Shown here piece after piece: positions 1 to 9,017 of a stretch of DNA of 64,000 nucleotides; positions within the stretch are counted from its first letter, which is position 1, and the number at the start of each line of letters is the position of its first letter. The translations under genes and the position numbers were made by a program. The stretch lies in assembly GCF_030813495.1 (NCBI RefSeq), contig NZ_JAUSUI010000007.1, forward strand, positions 1 through 64,000, read 5' to 3'. The notes under the pieces are model-generated. The model searched no databases, had not been told where the DNA came from, and saw only the letters and a program-made list of their open reading frames with translations. This stretch comes from Ancylobacter polymorphus. Its GTDB lineage: Bacteria; Pseudomonadota; Alphaproteobacteria; Rhizobiales; Xanthobacteraceae.

Positions 1-44
1 TCATGCGCGGGGTTGAAGCTGCCGCCATAGAGCCCGATCCGCAT
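1..44 (-). CDS. nadD: Nicotinate-nucleotide adenylyltransferase, N-terminal fragment
   Basis: Only the first codons lie in the window. Read on the minus strand from the ATG at 44, they give MRIGLYGGSFNPAH. This is the N-terminal signature of bacterial NadD, the NAD-synthesis enzyme that adenylates nicotinate mononucleotide; GGSFNPxH is its nucleotide-binding loop. The frame stays open upstream through a Pro-rich stretch (45-101) and into the homopolymer tract, as in alphaproteobacterial NadD proteins that carry an N-terminal extension, but no start codon is visible between 44 and the tract. I therefore give the ATG at 44 as the minimal start. nadD is commonly found after proB-proA in this group, so its divergence from proB here is unusual. 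The rest of the gene lies left of the window. Confidence 0.8.
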   Translation of the reverse strand, partial: MRIGLYGGSFNPAH

Positions 45-101
45 GCCCGGCGCGAGCGGGGGGATGCGGGCGAAGGGCGCCGGCGGGGCGGCGTCAAGGG
101 G

Positions 102-161
<60 letters not shown>

Positions 162-202
162 TGCGCGCCGGCCCTCGGCGCGCCGGCCCTGTGCGGCCTT
201 GC

Positions 203-253
203 CCCTCACCCGCCGCTGCGCGGCGACCTCTCCCCCACGGGGAGAGGTGAAGC
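203..253. repeat. Double-hairpin intergenic palindromic repeat
   Basis: Two inverted repeats stand side by side: CGCCGC-TGC-GCGGCG at 211-225 and ACCTCTCCCC with GGGGAGAGGT at 226-248. The CTCTCCCC/GGGGAGAG core preceded by CCTCACCC resembles a palindromic intergenic repeat that is frequent in rhizobial-type genomes (recalled, not searched). It lies 80 bases before proB and could also terminate or attenuate transcription. Confidence 0.6.
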
Positions 254-327
254 CACAATTCCCGCGCCTTGCCGGCCAAATCGGCGTATGTAGCGCGCCG
301 TCTTCCCTCTGATCGAAGCCCGCCGCG

Positions 328-1506
328 ATGACCCTTTCGACCGACGCCGCCGCCGACGCCCTTGCCGTTTCCGACGCCGCCCCGGCGGCGCCCCAGCTTT
401 CCGCCTTCCGCCGTATTGTGGTGAAGGTGGGCTCGGCGCTGCTGGTCGATCAGGCGCGCGGGGCGCTGCGCCATGCCTGGCTGGCGGCGCTGGCGGAAGA
501 TGTGGCGCAGCTGCACCGCGAGGGGCGGGAGGTGCTGGTGGTCTCGTCCGGCGCCATCGCGCTGGGGCGCAATGTGCTGGGCCTGCCGCGCCGGGCGCTG
601 AAGCTGGAGGAAAGCCAGGCCGCCGCCGCCGTGGGGCAGATCGCGCTGGCGCGCGCCTGGTCGGAAGCCCTCGCGCATGAGGGCGTCGCCGCCGGGCAGA
701 TCCTCATCACGCTGGGCGATACCGAGGAACGGCGGCGCTATCTCAACGCCCGCTCCACCATAGCGAAGCTGATGGAACTGAAGGTCGTCCCCGTCATCAA
801 CGAGAACGACACGGTGGCGACCTCGGAAATCCGCTATGGCGACAATGACCGGCTCGCCGCCCGCGTCGCCGGCATGACCAGCGCCGATCTGCTCATTCTG
901 CTGTCGGATATTGACGGGCTCTACACCGCCCCGCCGAATGAGGACCCGGAGGCCCGCCTCATCCCCGTGGTGCCGCGCATCACCGCCGAGATCGAGGCCA
1001 TGGCCGGCGGCGCCGGCACGGAGCTGTCGCGCGGCGGCATGAAGACCAAGATCGAGGCCGGCAAGATCGCCACCACGGCGGGCGCGCATATGGTCATCGC
1101 CTCCGGCAAGGTGAAGAACCCGATCCGCGCCATCGAGACCGGGGCGCGCTGCACCTGGTTCCTCGCCCCGGCCAATCCGGTGGCCTCGCGCAAGCGCTGG
1201 ATCGCCGGCGCGCTGGAACCGCGCGGCGTGCTGCATCTCGACGCCGGCGCGGTGGCGGCGCTGCGCCGGGGCTCCTCGCTGCTGCCGGCGGGGGTGAAGC
1301 GCATCGAGGGCGAATTCACCCGCGGCGACGCGGTGGTGCTGCGCGGGCCGGACGGGGCGGAAGTCGGGCGCGGGCTGGTGGCCTATGACCACGACCACGC
1401 CGAACGGCTCAAGGGCCACTCCTCCGACGAGATCGCCACCATCACCGGCTTCGAAGGCCGAACGGCGATGGTGCACCGGGACGATCTGGTGCTGGGGGGT
1501 GGGTGA
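328..1506 (+). CDS. proB: Glutamate 5-kinase
   Basis: ProB phosphorylates glutamate to gamma-glutamyl phosphate, the first step of proline synthesis, in the cytoplasm. The 392-residue product has an amino-acid-kinase domain starting with VVKVGSALL near residue 31, the [10 protein letters not shown] segment, and NENDTVAT and [11 protein letters not shown] substrate/ATP-binding segments. A C-terminal PUA domain follows, ending in [15 protein letters not shown]. About 25 low-complexity residues rich in Ala/Asp precede the conserved core, so the true start could be slightly later, but no other Met lies in the extension. The usual downstream partner proA is absent; an AT-rich ATPase gene follows instead. 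Confidence 0.93.
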   Translation: MTLSTDAAADALAVSDAAPAAPQLSAFRRIVVKVGSALLVDQARGALRHAWLAALAEDVAQLHREGREVLVVSSGAIALGRNVLGLPRRALKLEESQAAAAVGQIALARAWSEALAHEGVAAGQILITLGDTEERRRYLNARSTIAKLMELKVVPVINENDTVATSEIRYGDNDRLAARVAGMTSADLLILLSDIDGLYTAPPNEDPEARLIPVVPRITAEIEAMAGGAGTELSRGGMKTKIEAGKIATTAGAHMVIASGKVKNPIRAIETGARCTWFLAPANPVASRKRWIAGALEPRGVLHLDAGAVAALRRGSSLLPAGVKRIEGEFTRGDAVVLRGPDGAEVGRGLVAYDHDHAERLKGHSSDEIATITGFEGRTAMVHRDDLVLGGG

Positions 1507-1512
1507 GGGCGC

Positions 1513-1577
1513 GGTATGACTTGAGATAAGAGAGGGCGCGTAGCATCATACCAAGATTGTGAGTCGAATCATCTTGG
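1513..1577. promoter_or_regulatory. Short inverted repeats between proB and the AT-rich ATPase gene
   Basis: Two small inverted repeats fill the junction: GGTATGA (1513-1519) with TCATACC (1546-1552), and CCAAGAT (1551-1557) with ATCTTGG (1571-1577). They mark the change from GC-rich to AT-rich DNA and could be a proB terminator, a regulator site or an insertion scar. No T-tract follows. Confidence 0.3.
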
Positions 1578-1581
1578 TGGG

Positions 1582-3291
1582 TTGCTGGTGATAAAGACCA
1601 TCTCAGTCGAGAATTTTATGCGATTGGACAGAAAAATATCTGTCGATCTCGGTCCAGTGACAATATTGGTTGGTGCTAATGGATCAGGTAAATCGTCGAT
1701 CCTGAAAGCTCTCCATTGGTCGATTAGATGTGCTCGCCTAAGGGATGGAAGTGGAAAAGTCACTCTTGAAAGAATGGATTATGTTCCAAGTCGAGATTTT
1801 CTCGAATTGGCGCATAAGAAGCGAATACAAAACAAGGATGATCTGCCAAAAATAAAAGTTGGATTCATAGACGATCATGATTCAGAAACTAGGATAAGTA
1901 TTAGTGCAGCTCGAAATGATGCTGGTGTCAAAGTCTCGATCGACGGCCCCTTGGCAAGTGCTCTGACTGCAGAGAATCCACAGACTGCTTATATTCCAGG
2001 ATTGGCTGGACTGGCTGAGGTCGAGACTGTGCTCGCAACCCCTGTCCTTCGGAGGAGGGCTGCATCCGGAGAAGGTGGATCTGTCCTTCGTCATATTCTT
2101 CTAGATTTGGCTGAGTATAATGATACCGCCTCTAATCATTTGGAGCTTATTGAGTTAAATAGATGGGTCGAAAAAGTTATTCCTGGCGTCAGGTTTTGGG
2201 TTAAGTTCGATAGAATTCGGGATGTCAATATAGATGCTCAATTTTGGACCCCCGACATGGCTGTCGCCGGTCGTTCTATTGAATTTCAGAGAAAGCCGCT
2301 TGAAATGGCTGGAACTGGATTTCTTCAGGTTGTTCAAATTTTCGCTTATCTTCTGACATTCAAGCCGCGACTTCTTTTAATTGATGAGCCGGACGCGCAT
2401 CTCCATCCCGGCACGCAGGAGGCTCTGATTCGGGCAATTGAAGAGGCGGCTTTAGAGTTCCCCGACACTCAGTTTTTAATATCCACTCATTCACCCAGTC
2501 TTGTCAGAGCGTGTGGTGCGGAAACGAAGGTCCATTGGATTGAGAATGGCACGATAAGAGTCGAGGACGAAAATCGTGTTCGTCTTCGTATGGGGTGGGG
2601 CGCTCTAGATAAAGAACTAATTATAATATCTGAGGATGAAAAGCTTAGTTTGCTAGATGGAATTATATCTCAGTGGCCTGATCTTCACAGAAAAATACTG
2701 ATTTGGCCGACCTTTGGTACTGGAGGGCTGCCGTCTGGTCAGTCGGTTTCCAAGTTGCGTAAGGCCTTGGGTATACCGATTGTGATCCATCGCGATCGCG
2801 ATTTTATGGCTGATGAAGACATTGGTGAATGGAAAAAGAAAAAGGAGTATGACTCTAATTCAGTTCCCGTTTGGATTACTCCGGGTTCCGATATCGAGTC
2901 ATCATTTGTGAACTCTGATCACATATCGCAAGTTCTCGACATATCGATTGACGAGGCGAATGAGTTAATTAAGGATGCGGTTCTATCGCTAGATAAAGAT
3001 GAAGTCGAGCGAAGTTTCAATTCAGCTCTTTATTCCGCGGTATCGCAAATTGATTTGAATTTGCGTAGCGCGCCGTCTGCGCGCTGGAGAGAACTCGGCG
3101 GATTTTGCGAAAATACCGTTAAAGGTAAGGAGTTGTTGAAGCAAATCGAGAAATCTGCAAAGCGCAGATACGCTAATACAGCTGAAAGTCGGAAGCTGGG
3201 TAATTTGAATAAGCTCAGGCTTGGCTCAAAAGAGAAACCAGTATGTGAATGTCTCAAACATGTGCTGAGTGCGGCGCTGATGGGCGCTTAA
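1582..3291 (+). CDS. OLD-family-like AAA ATPase with TOPRIM nuclease domain
   Basis: The 569-residue product has an ABC/SMC-type ATPase half with Walker A GANGSGKSS at residues 31-39 and Walker B LLLIDEPDAHLHPG from about 264, followed by the STHSPSLV switch. The C-terminal half looks like a TOPRIM domain: an acidic SEDE near residue 350, an RDRD acidic pair near 404, and GSDIESSF after it. This is the layout of overcoming-lysogenization-defect (OLD) nucleases, several of which act in phage defence. Base composition is unlike the neighbours: two 60-base samples gave 35% and 50% GC, with A/T common in third codon positions, which suggests horizontal acquisition. The start is uncertain: TTG at 1582 or GTG at 1588, both after GGTGGG. 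No Gabija-type UvrD helicase partner is beside it, so a defence role is inference. Confidence 0.8.
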   Translation: MLVIKTISVENFMRLDRKISVDLGPVTILVGANGSGKSSILKALHWSIRCARLRDGSGKVTLERMDYVPSRDFLELAHKKRIQNKDDLPKIKVGFIDDHDSETRISISAARNDAGVKVSIDGPLASALTAENPQTAYIPGLAGLAEVETVLATPVLRRRAASGEGGSVLRHILLDLAEYNDTASNHLELIELNRWVEKVIPGVRFWVKFDRIRDVNIDAQFWTPDMAVAGRSIEFQRKPLEMAGTGFLQVVQIFAYLLTFKPRLLLIDEPDAHLHPGTQEALIRAIEEAALEFPDTQFLISTHSPSLVRACGAETKVHWIENGTIRVEDENRVRLRMGWGALDKELIIISEDEKLSLLDGIISQWPDLHRKILIWPTFGTGGLPSGQSVSKLRKALGIPIVIHRDRDFMADEDIGEWKKKKEYDSNSVPVWITPGSDIESSFVNSDHISQVLDISIDEANELIKDAVLSLDKDEVERSFNSALYSAVSQIDLNLRSAPSARWRELGGFCENTVKGKELLKQIEKSAKRRYANTAESRKLGNLNKLRLGSKEKPVCECLKHVLSAALMGA

Positions 3292-3346
3292 GGCACTCCC
3301 TCCTTCGTGACCACCGCTCGCCTCCGTCCGCCCTATCTTCTCCGGC

Positions 3347-4363
3347 ATGCACCGTCGCTCCCTGCTTGCCGCTCCGCTGCTTCTGCTCGCTCCGCGCCTC
3401 GGCCTCGCGCAAGGCGCATCCGCGCCTGACGCCGCGCCCCCCGCGCTGAACGCGGTGCTCGATCGCGCCGGCGCTCTCGAACCGCTGCGCACCGTGCTGG
3501 TCGCCAAGGACGGCGAAACGCTCGCCGTGCGCGGTTACAGCAGCGGGCGGGTGGACCGGCCGGCCAACATCAAATCCGCCTCGAAAAGCATTCTCGCCAT
3601 GCTGGCCGGCATCGCCATCGATAAAGGCGTGCTGGAAGGGCCGGAGCAGAAGATCGCCCCGCTGCTGAAGGCCGAGCTGCCCGCCGACCCCGACCCGCGC
3701 CTCCATGAGATCACGCTCGGCAACCTTCTCTCCATGCAGGCGGGGCTGGAGCGCACTTCCGGCGCCTTTTATGGCGCGTGGATCGCCAGCCCCAACTGGG
3801 TGCGCGCGGCGCTGGCGCGCCCCTTTGTCGATGAGCCGGGCGGGCAGATGCTCTATTCCACGGGGTCCTCGCACCTCGTCTCGGCGCTTTTGACACGGGC
3901 GAGCGGACGCTCGACGCTGGCCCTCGCGCGCGACTGGCTCGGCCCGATCGAGGGCTTCGCCATCGCCGATTGGGAGCGCGACCCTCAAGGGGTATATTTC
4001 GGCGGCAACCAGATGGCGATGCGGCCGACCTCCCTCCTCGCCTTCGCCGAGTGCTGCCGCAACGGCGGGCGCAACCGGGCGGGGCAGCAGGTGATCCCGC
4101 ACGACTGGATCGCCCAATGCTGGCAGGCGCGCACGGCCTCGCGCTTCACCGGCGACGCCTATGGCTATGGTTGGTTCACGCGCGAGATCGACGGCGCGCG
4201 CGCGCATTATGGCTGGGGCTATGGCGGGCAGATGCTCTATGTGGTGCCCGCGCGCGGCGTCTCGCTGGTCATGACCTCGACCACGGACGCGCCCTCCGGC
4301 CGCACCGGCCACCGCGACGACCTGCACGCGCTGGCCGGCGCCCTTCTCGCCGCGCTGGGGTGA
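3347..4363 (+). CDS. Secreted serine hydrolase, beta-lactamase/transpeptidase fold
   Basis: The 338-residue product starts with an export signal (MHRRSLLAAPLLLLAPRLG then AQGA, a likely signal peptidase I site near residue 22). It has a penicillin-binding-protein-like active site: SASKS carries the SxxK nucleophile motif near residue 82, YSTGSS fits the Y-x-N/T position, and GWGYGGQ replaces the KTG-type box near the C terminus. This pattern is typical of class C beta-lactamase-related hydrolases and of 6-aminohexanoate-dimer-hydrolase-like esterases. The substrate cannot be told from sequence; peptides, esters or amides are possible. It stands alone on the plus strand, with normal high GC, 55 bases after the AT-rich ATPase gene. 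Confidence 0.85.
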   Translation: MHRRSLLAAPLLLLAPRLGLAQGASAPDAAPPALNAVLDRAGALEPLRTVLVAKDGETLAVRGYSSGRVDRPANIKSASKSILAMLAGIAIDKGVLEGPEQKIAPLLKAELPADPDPRLHEITLGNLLSMQAGLERTSGAFYGAWIASPNWVRAALARPFVDEPGGQMLYSTGSSHLVSALLTRASGRSTLALARDWLGPIEGFAIADWERDPQGVYFGGNQMAMRPTSLLAFAECCRNGGRNRAGQQVIPHDWIAQCWQARTASRFTGDAYGYGWFTREIDGARAHYGWGYGGQMLYVVPARGVSLVMTSTTDAPSGRTGHRDDLHALAGALLAALG

Positions 4364-4551
4364 AGGGGCGGGTGGCGCCCGTTTTGCGTGCAGGGAGGTA
4401 ATATCGCCTGCTGAAAAGCGCGGCAATGGCGGCGCGGCGTCGGGATTCGACAAGGGCGCGGTCGGATTTGTGCAACGCAGCGACGGGCGTGCGGCTCTGG
4501 CATATTTCATGCTCCCCATCCCCCGGTCCATGCCATCCCGAGGGGAACGCC

Positions 4552-5724
4552 GTGACGAAGAAGACAGAGCCGACCAATTCGTCCATCGAGACGCTGCTCG
4601 CCGCCCGCAGCTTCACCCGCCGCGTGCTGTTCAAGGGCGCGCTCGCGGCCGGCACCATGGCCGCCGCCGGGCCCTATCTGGTGCGCGACGCCTTCTCCTC
4701 CTCCGGCGAGCTGAGCCTGCTCAACTGGGACGACGAACTGCCCGCGCCGGTCATCCCGAATTTCGAGAAGAAGACCGGCATCAAGGTGAAGACCACGCCG
4801 TTCTCGCAGAATGAGGAGCAGATCAACAAGCTGCAGGCCACCGACGGCGAAGGCTTCGACCTGTGCGCGCCCACGCGCGACCGCGCGCCGCAGTTCAAGG
4901 AACTGGGCGTGCTGGCGCCCTACGACACCTCCAAGCTCAGCCTCGACAATCTGCTGCCCTCCATGCTGGAAGCCTCGACCAGCGTGTGGACCTGGGACGG
5001 CAAGCTCTACCATGTGCCGCATTGCTGGGGCTCGGAAGCCATCGCCTGGCGCACCGACCTCGCCACGCTGACCTATGACAAGCTGAGCTACGGCACGCTG
5101 TGGAGCCCGGAATTCAAGGGCAAGATGCAGGGCCGCCCGCACTCGCTGCTGCTCGGCATCGGCCTGTGGTGGGACAAGACCGGCAAGCTGCCGTCGAACC
5201 GCATGCTCGACGCCTTCAAGGACGAGGCGACGATGAAGAAGATCTACGATCCCATCCTCGCCTTCGCCATCGAGAACAAGGCGCAGGTCAAGCAGTTCTG
5301 GGATTCCGCCGACAACACCAAGTCCGGCTTCATGGAAAATGGCTGCGTCATCGGCCAGACCTGGGACGGCCCGGCGCTGTCGCTGAAGAAGCAGGGCAAG
5401 CCCGTCACCTATATGGCGCCGCAGGAAGGCGCCATCGCCTGGGTCGACGGCTGGTCGCTGACCAAGGGCGCGAAGAACGTCGCCCAGGCCTATGAGTTCC
5501 TCAACTACATCCACACGCCGGAAGCCTCCGCCGCCGTCGCCGACGGCTCGGGCTACAACCCGGTCGTGAAGGGCGCGGACAAGTTCCTCTCCGAGGTCGC
5601 CAAGAAGAACTTCGCCGAGGCCTATCCCGGCAATGCGCTGGAAAACCTCTGGAGTCGCCCGCCGGAGCCGTCCTGGTACGCCGAACTGCGCACCCAGTAC
5701 GCCGAGAAGTTCAAGGCGGCGTGA
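4552..5724 (+). CDS. Periplasmic polyamine-type ABC transporter substrate-binding protein
   Basis: This is the extracytoplasmic receptor of the transporter encoded downstream. I place the start at GTG 4552, after GAGGGGAAC; the frame is open to 4426, but that extension is not conserved-looking. The 390-residue product begins with a twin-arginine-like signal, FTRRVLFKG at residues 21-29, then a hydrophobic Ala-rich core, so Tat export is likely. The body reads LSLLNWDDELPAPVIPNFEKK, then TGIKVKTTPF and DLCAPTRDRAPQFKELG, as in PotD/PotF-like binding proteins that close around spermidine or putrescine. The ligand is inferred from family and neighbours only. A gap of about 100 bases separates it from the ATPase gene; no terminator was recognised there. 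Confidence 0.85.
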   Translation: MTKKTEPTNSSIETLLAARSFTRRVLFKGALAAGTMAAAGPYLVRDAFSSSGELSLLNWDDELPAPVIPNFEKKTGIKVKTTPFSQNEEQINKLQATDGEGFDLCAPTRDRAPQFKELGVLAPYDTSKLSLDNLLPSMLEASTSVWTWDGKLYHVPHCWGSEAIAWRTDLATLTYDKLSYGTLWSPEFKGKMQGRPHSLLLGIGLWWDKTGKLPSNRMLDAFKDEATMKKIYDPILAFAIENKAQVKQFWDSADNTKSGFMENGCVIGQTWDGPALSLKKQGKPVTYMAPQEGAIAWVDGWSLTKGAKNVAQAYEFLNYIHTPEASAAVADGSGYNPVVKGADKFLSEVAKKNFAEAYPGNALENLWSRPPEPSWYAELRTQYAEKFKAA

Positions 5725-5827
5725 GCCCCGCCTGCTGACGCGCCGACTCGCGGCCGGGTCCTCCCGGCCGTGAGCGGCGACCGGGCGGCCGGTTCGCCCG
5801 CCTCTTCCCCAAGTACAGGAAATCCGC

Positions 5828-6907
5828 ATGGCCGCTGCCGTCGAGCTTGAGGGCGTCAATGTCACCTTCGGCGATTTCGTCGCCGTCAGGGACGCGAACC
5901 TCACCATCGAGCCGGGCGAGTTCTTCTCCTTCCTCGGCCCGTCCGGCTGCGGCAAGACCACGCTGCTGCGCACCATTTCCGGCTTCATCGAGCCGACGCG
6001 CGGACAGGTGAAGATCGGTGGCCAGGACATGAAGGGCATCGGCCCCAACAAGCGGCCGACCGCGCTCATCTTCCAGAACCTCGCCCTGTTCCCGATGATG
6101 ACGGTGGCGGAGAATATCGGCTACGGCCTGCGGGTGCGCGGCGTGCCCCGGCACGAGCGCGACGAGAAGGTCAAAACCCTGCTCATCCAGGTCGCGCTTT
6201 CCGAGCACGGCCACAAAAAGGTGTCAGAGCTTTCCGGCGGCCAGAAGCAGCGCGTCGCCATTGCTCGCGCGCTCGCCGTCGAGCCCTCCGTGCTGCTGCT
6301 CGACGAGCCGCTCTCCGCGCTCGACCTGAAGCTGCGCCAGCACATGCGCGCGGAGTTGCGCGCCATCCAGAAGCGGGTGGGCATCACCTTCATCTACATC
6401 ACCCATGACCAGGGCGAGGCGCTGACCATGTCGGACCGCATCGCTGTCATGAATGCCGGCGTGATCGAGCAGGTGGGCGACGGGCGTGCCGTCTATGCCG
6501 AGCCGCGCACGCCCTTCGTCGCCTCCTTCGTCGGCGAAAACAACCGCATTCGCGGGCGGGTGAGCGCGGTGGAAGACGGCTTCGCCACGCTCGATACGCC
6601 GCTCGGCGCGCTCAAGGGGCGCAACCCGGTGGCGCTGAGCGTGGGGCAGGAAGCGCTGCTGTTCGTGCGCCCGGAAGTCCTGCGGCTTCACGCCAATGGC
6701 GGCACCAGCGGCTTCGCCGGCGAGACGCTGGATGTCGCCTATGAAGGCAGCGTCTCCCACATCACGCTGCGGGTGAAGACCGGGCAGAAGGTGACGGCAA
6801 GCGTTGGTGGCGGCGTGCCGCTGCCTGCGGCGGGCGAGGAGCTGCATCTCGGCTTCACCCCCGAGGATGGGCTGCTGCTGGCCCTGCCGGAAGGGCACGG
6901 ACGATGA
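5828..6907 (+). CDS. PotA-like ABC transporter ATPase
   Basis: The cytoplasmic energy-coupling subunit, 359 residues. Walker A GPSGCGKTT lies at residues 37-45, the ABC signature LSGGQKQR near 135, Walker B VLLLDEPLSALD near 155 and the switch THDQGEAL after it. The last 120 residues form a TOBE domain, as in PotA/FbpC-type importers. AGGAA precedes the ATG. Its last four bases overlap the first permease gene (ATGA), indicating translational coupling. Confidence 0.93.
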   Translation: MAAAVELEGVNVTFGDFVAVRDANLTIEPGEFFSFLGPSGCGKTTLLRTISGFIEPTRGQVKIGGQDMKGIGPNKRPTALIFQNLALFPMMTVAENIGYGLRVRGVPRHERDEKVKTLLIQVALSEHGHKKVSELSGGQKQRVAIARALAVEPSVLLLDEPLSALDLKLRQHMRAELRAIQKRVGITFIYITHDQGEALTMSDRIAVMNAGVIEQVGDGRAVYAEPRTPFVASFVGENNRIRGRVSAVEDGFATLDTPLGALKGRNPVALSVGQEALLFVRPEVLRLHANGGTSGFAGETLDVAYEGSVSHITLRVKTGQKVTASVGGGVPLPAAGEELHLGFTPEDGLLLALPEGHGR

Positions 6908-7914
6908 ATGGCAGCCTCGCCTTCATCTTCGGCCTGCCGCTGGCGGTCGTTGTGCTGTTCTTCGCGCTGAGCGCCTATGAGCGGCGCCGGGGCATTGCCA
7001 CCGGGCCGGGCTTCTTCCAGCGCAACGGTCTTGCCGTCGGCCTCTATCTGGTGCTTGCCGTCGGCTTCTGGGCCTTCTTCATCATCCTGCTGCCGCAGCT
7101 CGCCATGGTGGACATGTCGTTCCGCCCGAAGCTGCCGCCGGCGCAGATGGGCGGGCCGAAAGACCTCTACACGCTGGAGAATTACCGCTACTTCCTGTTC
7201 GGCTCCACCACCTCCACGGCGGAGTGGAACTGGCTGCACATCAAGGCCTTCTTCCTCACCATCGGGGTCAGCATCCTCATCACGCTGATCAATTTCGCCA
7301 TCTGCTACCCCTTGGCCTTCCACATGGCGCAGTCGGCGAGCGCGGCGCGGCTGCGTGTGCTGCTCCTGCTGCTGATCCTGCCCTATTGGGTGAACGAGAT
7401 TCTGCGCGCCTTCGCCTTCCGGGTGCTGCTCTCCTCCGGCGGCATCATCAACCAGCTGCTGATGGGCAGCGGGCTGACCCATGAGCCCATCGACTTCCTC
7501 GGCGCCGATGTCGGGCTCTATATGGGCCTGTCCTACGCCTATCTCTTGATGATGATCTTCCCGCTCTACAACGCCATTGAAAGCCTTGATCGCAACCAGG
7601 TGGAAGCGGCGCGGGACCTTGGGGCGCCGTGGTGGCACATTCACGCCTTCATCGTGCTGCCGCACGCCAAGCCCGGCATCGCCTCCGGCTGCACGCTGGT
7701 GTTCATGCTCACCGCCGGCGCGCTGGCGGCGCCGCTGGTGCTGGGCGGGCCGCGCACGCTGTGGTTCACCCCCATCGTCTATGATCGCTTCTACCAGGCC
7801 TTCAACTGGCCGCAGGGCGCGGCCTATGCCTTCATACTGCTGGTGAGCTGCATCCTGTTCGTGCTGGTGGTGCTCAAGGCGTTCCGGCTTAGCCTTGGAG
7901 AAATCACGCGATGA
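6904..7914 (+). CDS. PotB-like ABC transporter permease
   Basis: One of two inner-membrane subunits, 336 residues. An N-terminal hydrophobic segment is followed by a basic loop (YERRRG) and then about six membrane spans. The EAA loop, which docks to the ATPase, reads VEAARDLGAPWWHIHAFIVLP near residues 231-251. The membrane pattern and the position after a PotA-like gene fit the PotB/PotH group. The start overlaps the ATPase stop, and the gene's own stop overlaps the second permease (ATGA at 7911-7914). Confidence 0.9.
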   Translation: MNGSLAFIFGLPLAVVVLFFALSAYERRRGIATGPGFFQRNGLAVGLYLVLAVGFWAFFIILLPQLAMVDMSFRPKLPPAQMGGPKDLYTLENYRYFLFGSTTSTAEWNWLHIKAFFLTIGVSILITLINFAICYPLAFHMAQSASAARLRVLLLLLILPYWVNEILRAFAFRVLLSSGGIINQLLMGSGLTHEPIDFLGADVGLYMGLSYAYLLMMIFPLYNAIESLDRNQVEAARDLGAPWWHIHAFIVLPHAKPGIASGCTLVFMLTAGALAAPLVLGGPRTLWFTPIVYDRFYQAFNWPQGAAYAFILLVSCILFVLVVLKAFRLSLGEITR

Positions 7915-8798
7915 TTCCGGGTCCGTTCCAGCGGGTGATGTTCGCGCTCTACACGGTGATCTTCTTCCTTTATCTGCTGGGGCCGCTGGTGGTGATGGGC
8001 GTTTCCGCCTTCAACACCCCGCAATACCCGCAGGTGTGGCCGATCGACGGGCTGACGCTGGACTGGTTCGCGGCGCTGTTCGCCGACCAGGACATGATGA
8101 CGGGCCTGAAGATGAGCCTGTGGATCGGCCTGCTGGTGGTGTGCATCTCCGTGCCCATCGGGCTGGCGGGCGCCATCATCATGACGCAGATCCAGCCGCG
8201 CGTGCGCTCGCTCTATTATCTCGTCGTGGTCTCGCCCGTGCTCACCCCGGGCATCATCATCGGCATCTCGACGGTGGTGTTCTGGCGCCAGTTCACCGGG
8301 CAGACCGGCACGCGCTTCCTTTATGACGGCGTGGTGCTCACCGTGCTGGGGCAGGCGAGCTTCATTTCCGCCTATTGCATGCTGATCATCCTCGCCCGGC
8401 TGCAGCGCTTCGACCGCTCGCAGGAAGAGGCGGCGCTCGATCTCGGCGCGAGTTACCCGCAGGTGTTCCGCCACATATTGCTGCCCTTCCTCAAGCCGGC
8501 TCTGGCCTCGGCGGCGGTGCTGGCCTTCCTCTCCTCATTCGAGAATTACAACACCACCACCTTCGCCATTCTTTCCGACAAGACCCTGACCACCGTGCTC
8601 GCCGGGCGGGTGCGGCAGGGCTCAACACCCGCCATCTCGGCGCTGGCCGTGGTGATCGTGGCGGTGACGGTGATCGGCGCCATCGCCTTCGAGATCTACA
8701 AGCGGCGGGCGGATGCGGCGGCGGCACGGCGCCAGCGCGCGGCACTGGAGGCGGAGGAAGCCGAGCTTGCCGGCACGCCGACGCCGGCGATGGGGTGA
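7911..8798 (+). CDS. PotC-like ABC transporter permease
   Basis: The second inner-membrane subunit, 295 residues with about six spans. The EAA loop EEAALDLGASYPQVFRHILLP lies near residues 172-192, as in PotC/PotI. The C-terminal 30 residues are charged and probably cytoplasmic. It is the last gene of the four-gene importer, and no gene follows on this strand for more than 9 kb. Confidence 0.9.
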   Translation: MIPGPFQRVMFALYTVIFFLYLLGPLVVMGVSAFNTPQYPQVWPIDGLTLDWFAALFADQDMMTGLKMSLWIGLLVVCISVPIGLAGAIIMTQIQPRVRSLYYLVVVSPVLTPGIIIGISTVVFWRQFTGQTGTRFLYDGVVLTVLGQASFISAYCMLIILARLQRFDRSQEEAALDLGASYPQVFRHILLPFLKPALASAAVLAFLSSFENYNTTTFAILSDKTLTTVLAGRVRQGSTPAISALAVVIVAVTVIGAIAFEIYKRRADAAAARRQRAALEAEEAELAGTPTPAMG

Positions 8799-8859
8799 GG
8801 CCCGGCGGGGCGAACGGACGACAGCTCCGCCCGCCCCTTGCCGTGGCAGGCGCCACGCT

Positions 8860-8960
8860 TCAGCCCGGCGGAAGGCCGACCTGCCCGCGCGGGAAGCGCG
8901 CAAGGACGGCCGGGTCGATATTGAGATGCGCGGCGACGAGTTCCGGTGGGGCGTGCGCGC
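8860..8960 (-). pseudogene. Possible 3' remnant of a cupin-type gene
   Basis: The stretch from the transporter (8799) to the Sec locus (9120) holds no intact gene. On the minus strand, codons ending in TGA at 8860-8862 read APPELVAAHLNI then DPAVLARFPRGQVGLPPG, with G or C in most third positions, as in real genes here. The AHLNIDPAVLARFP part resembles a segment I recall from cupin/oxalate-decarboxylase-like proteins. Upstream the frame soon runs into the large palindrome at 9018-9063 without a convincing start. I read it as a decayed gene end; the family call is a memory match, not a search result. Confidence 0.3.
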
Positions 8961-9017
8961 CTGCGCGACCCGGCAGGTGAGCGGGCGGATGCGCAAAAGC
9001 CGGCCGGCGCAGGCCGC

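Noticed and set aside
1582..3291. Part of a larger mobile island or prophage
   Set aside because: No integrase, transposase, target-site repeat or second AT-rich gene was seen on either side.
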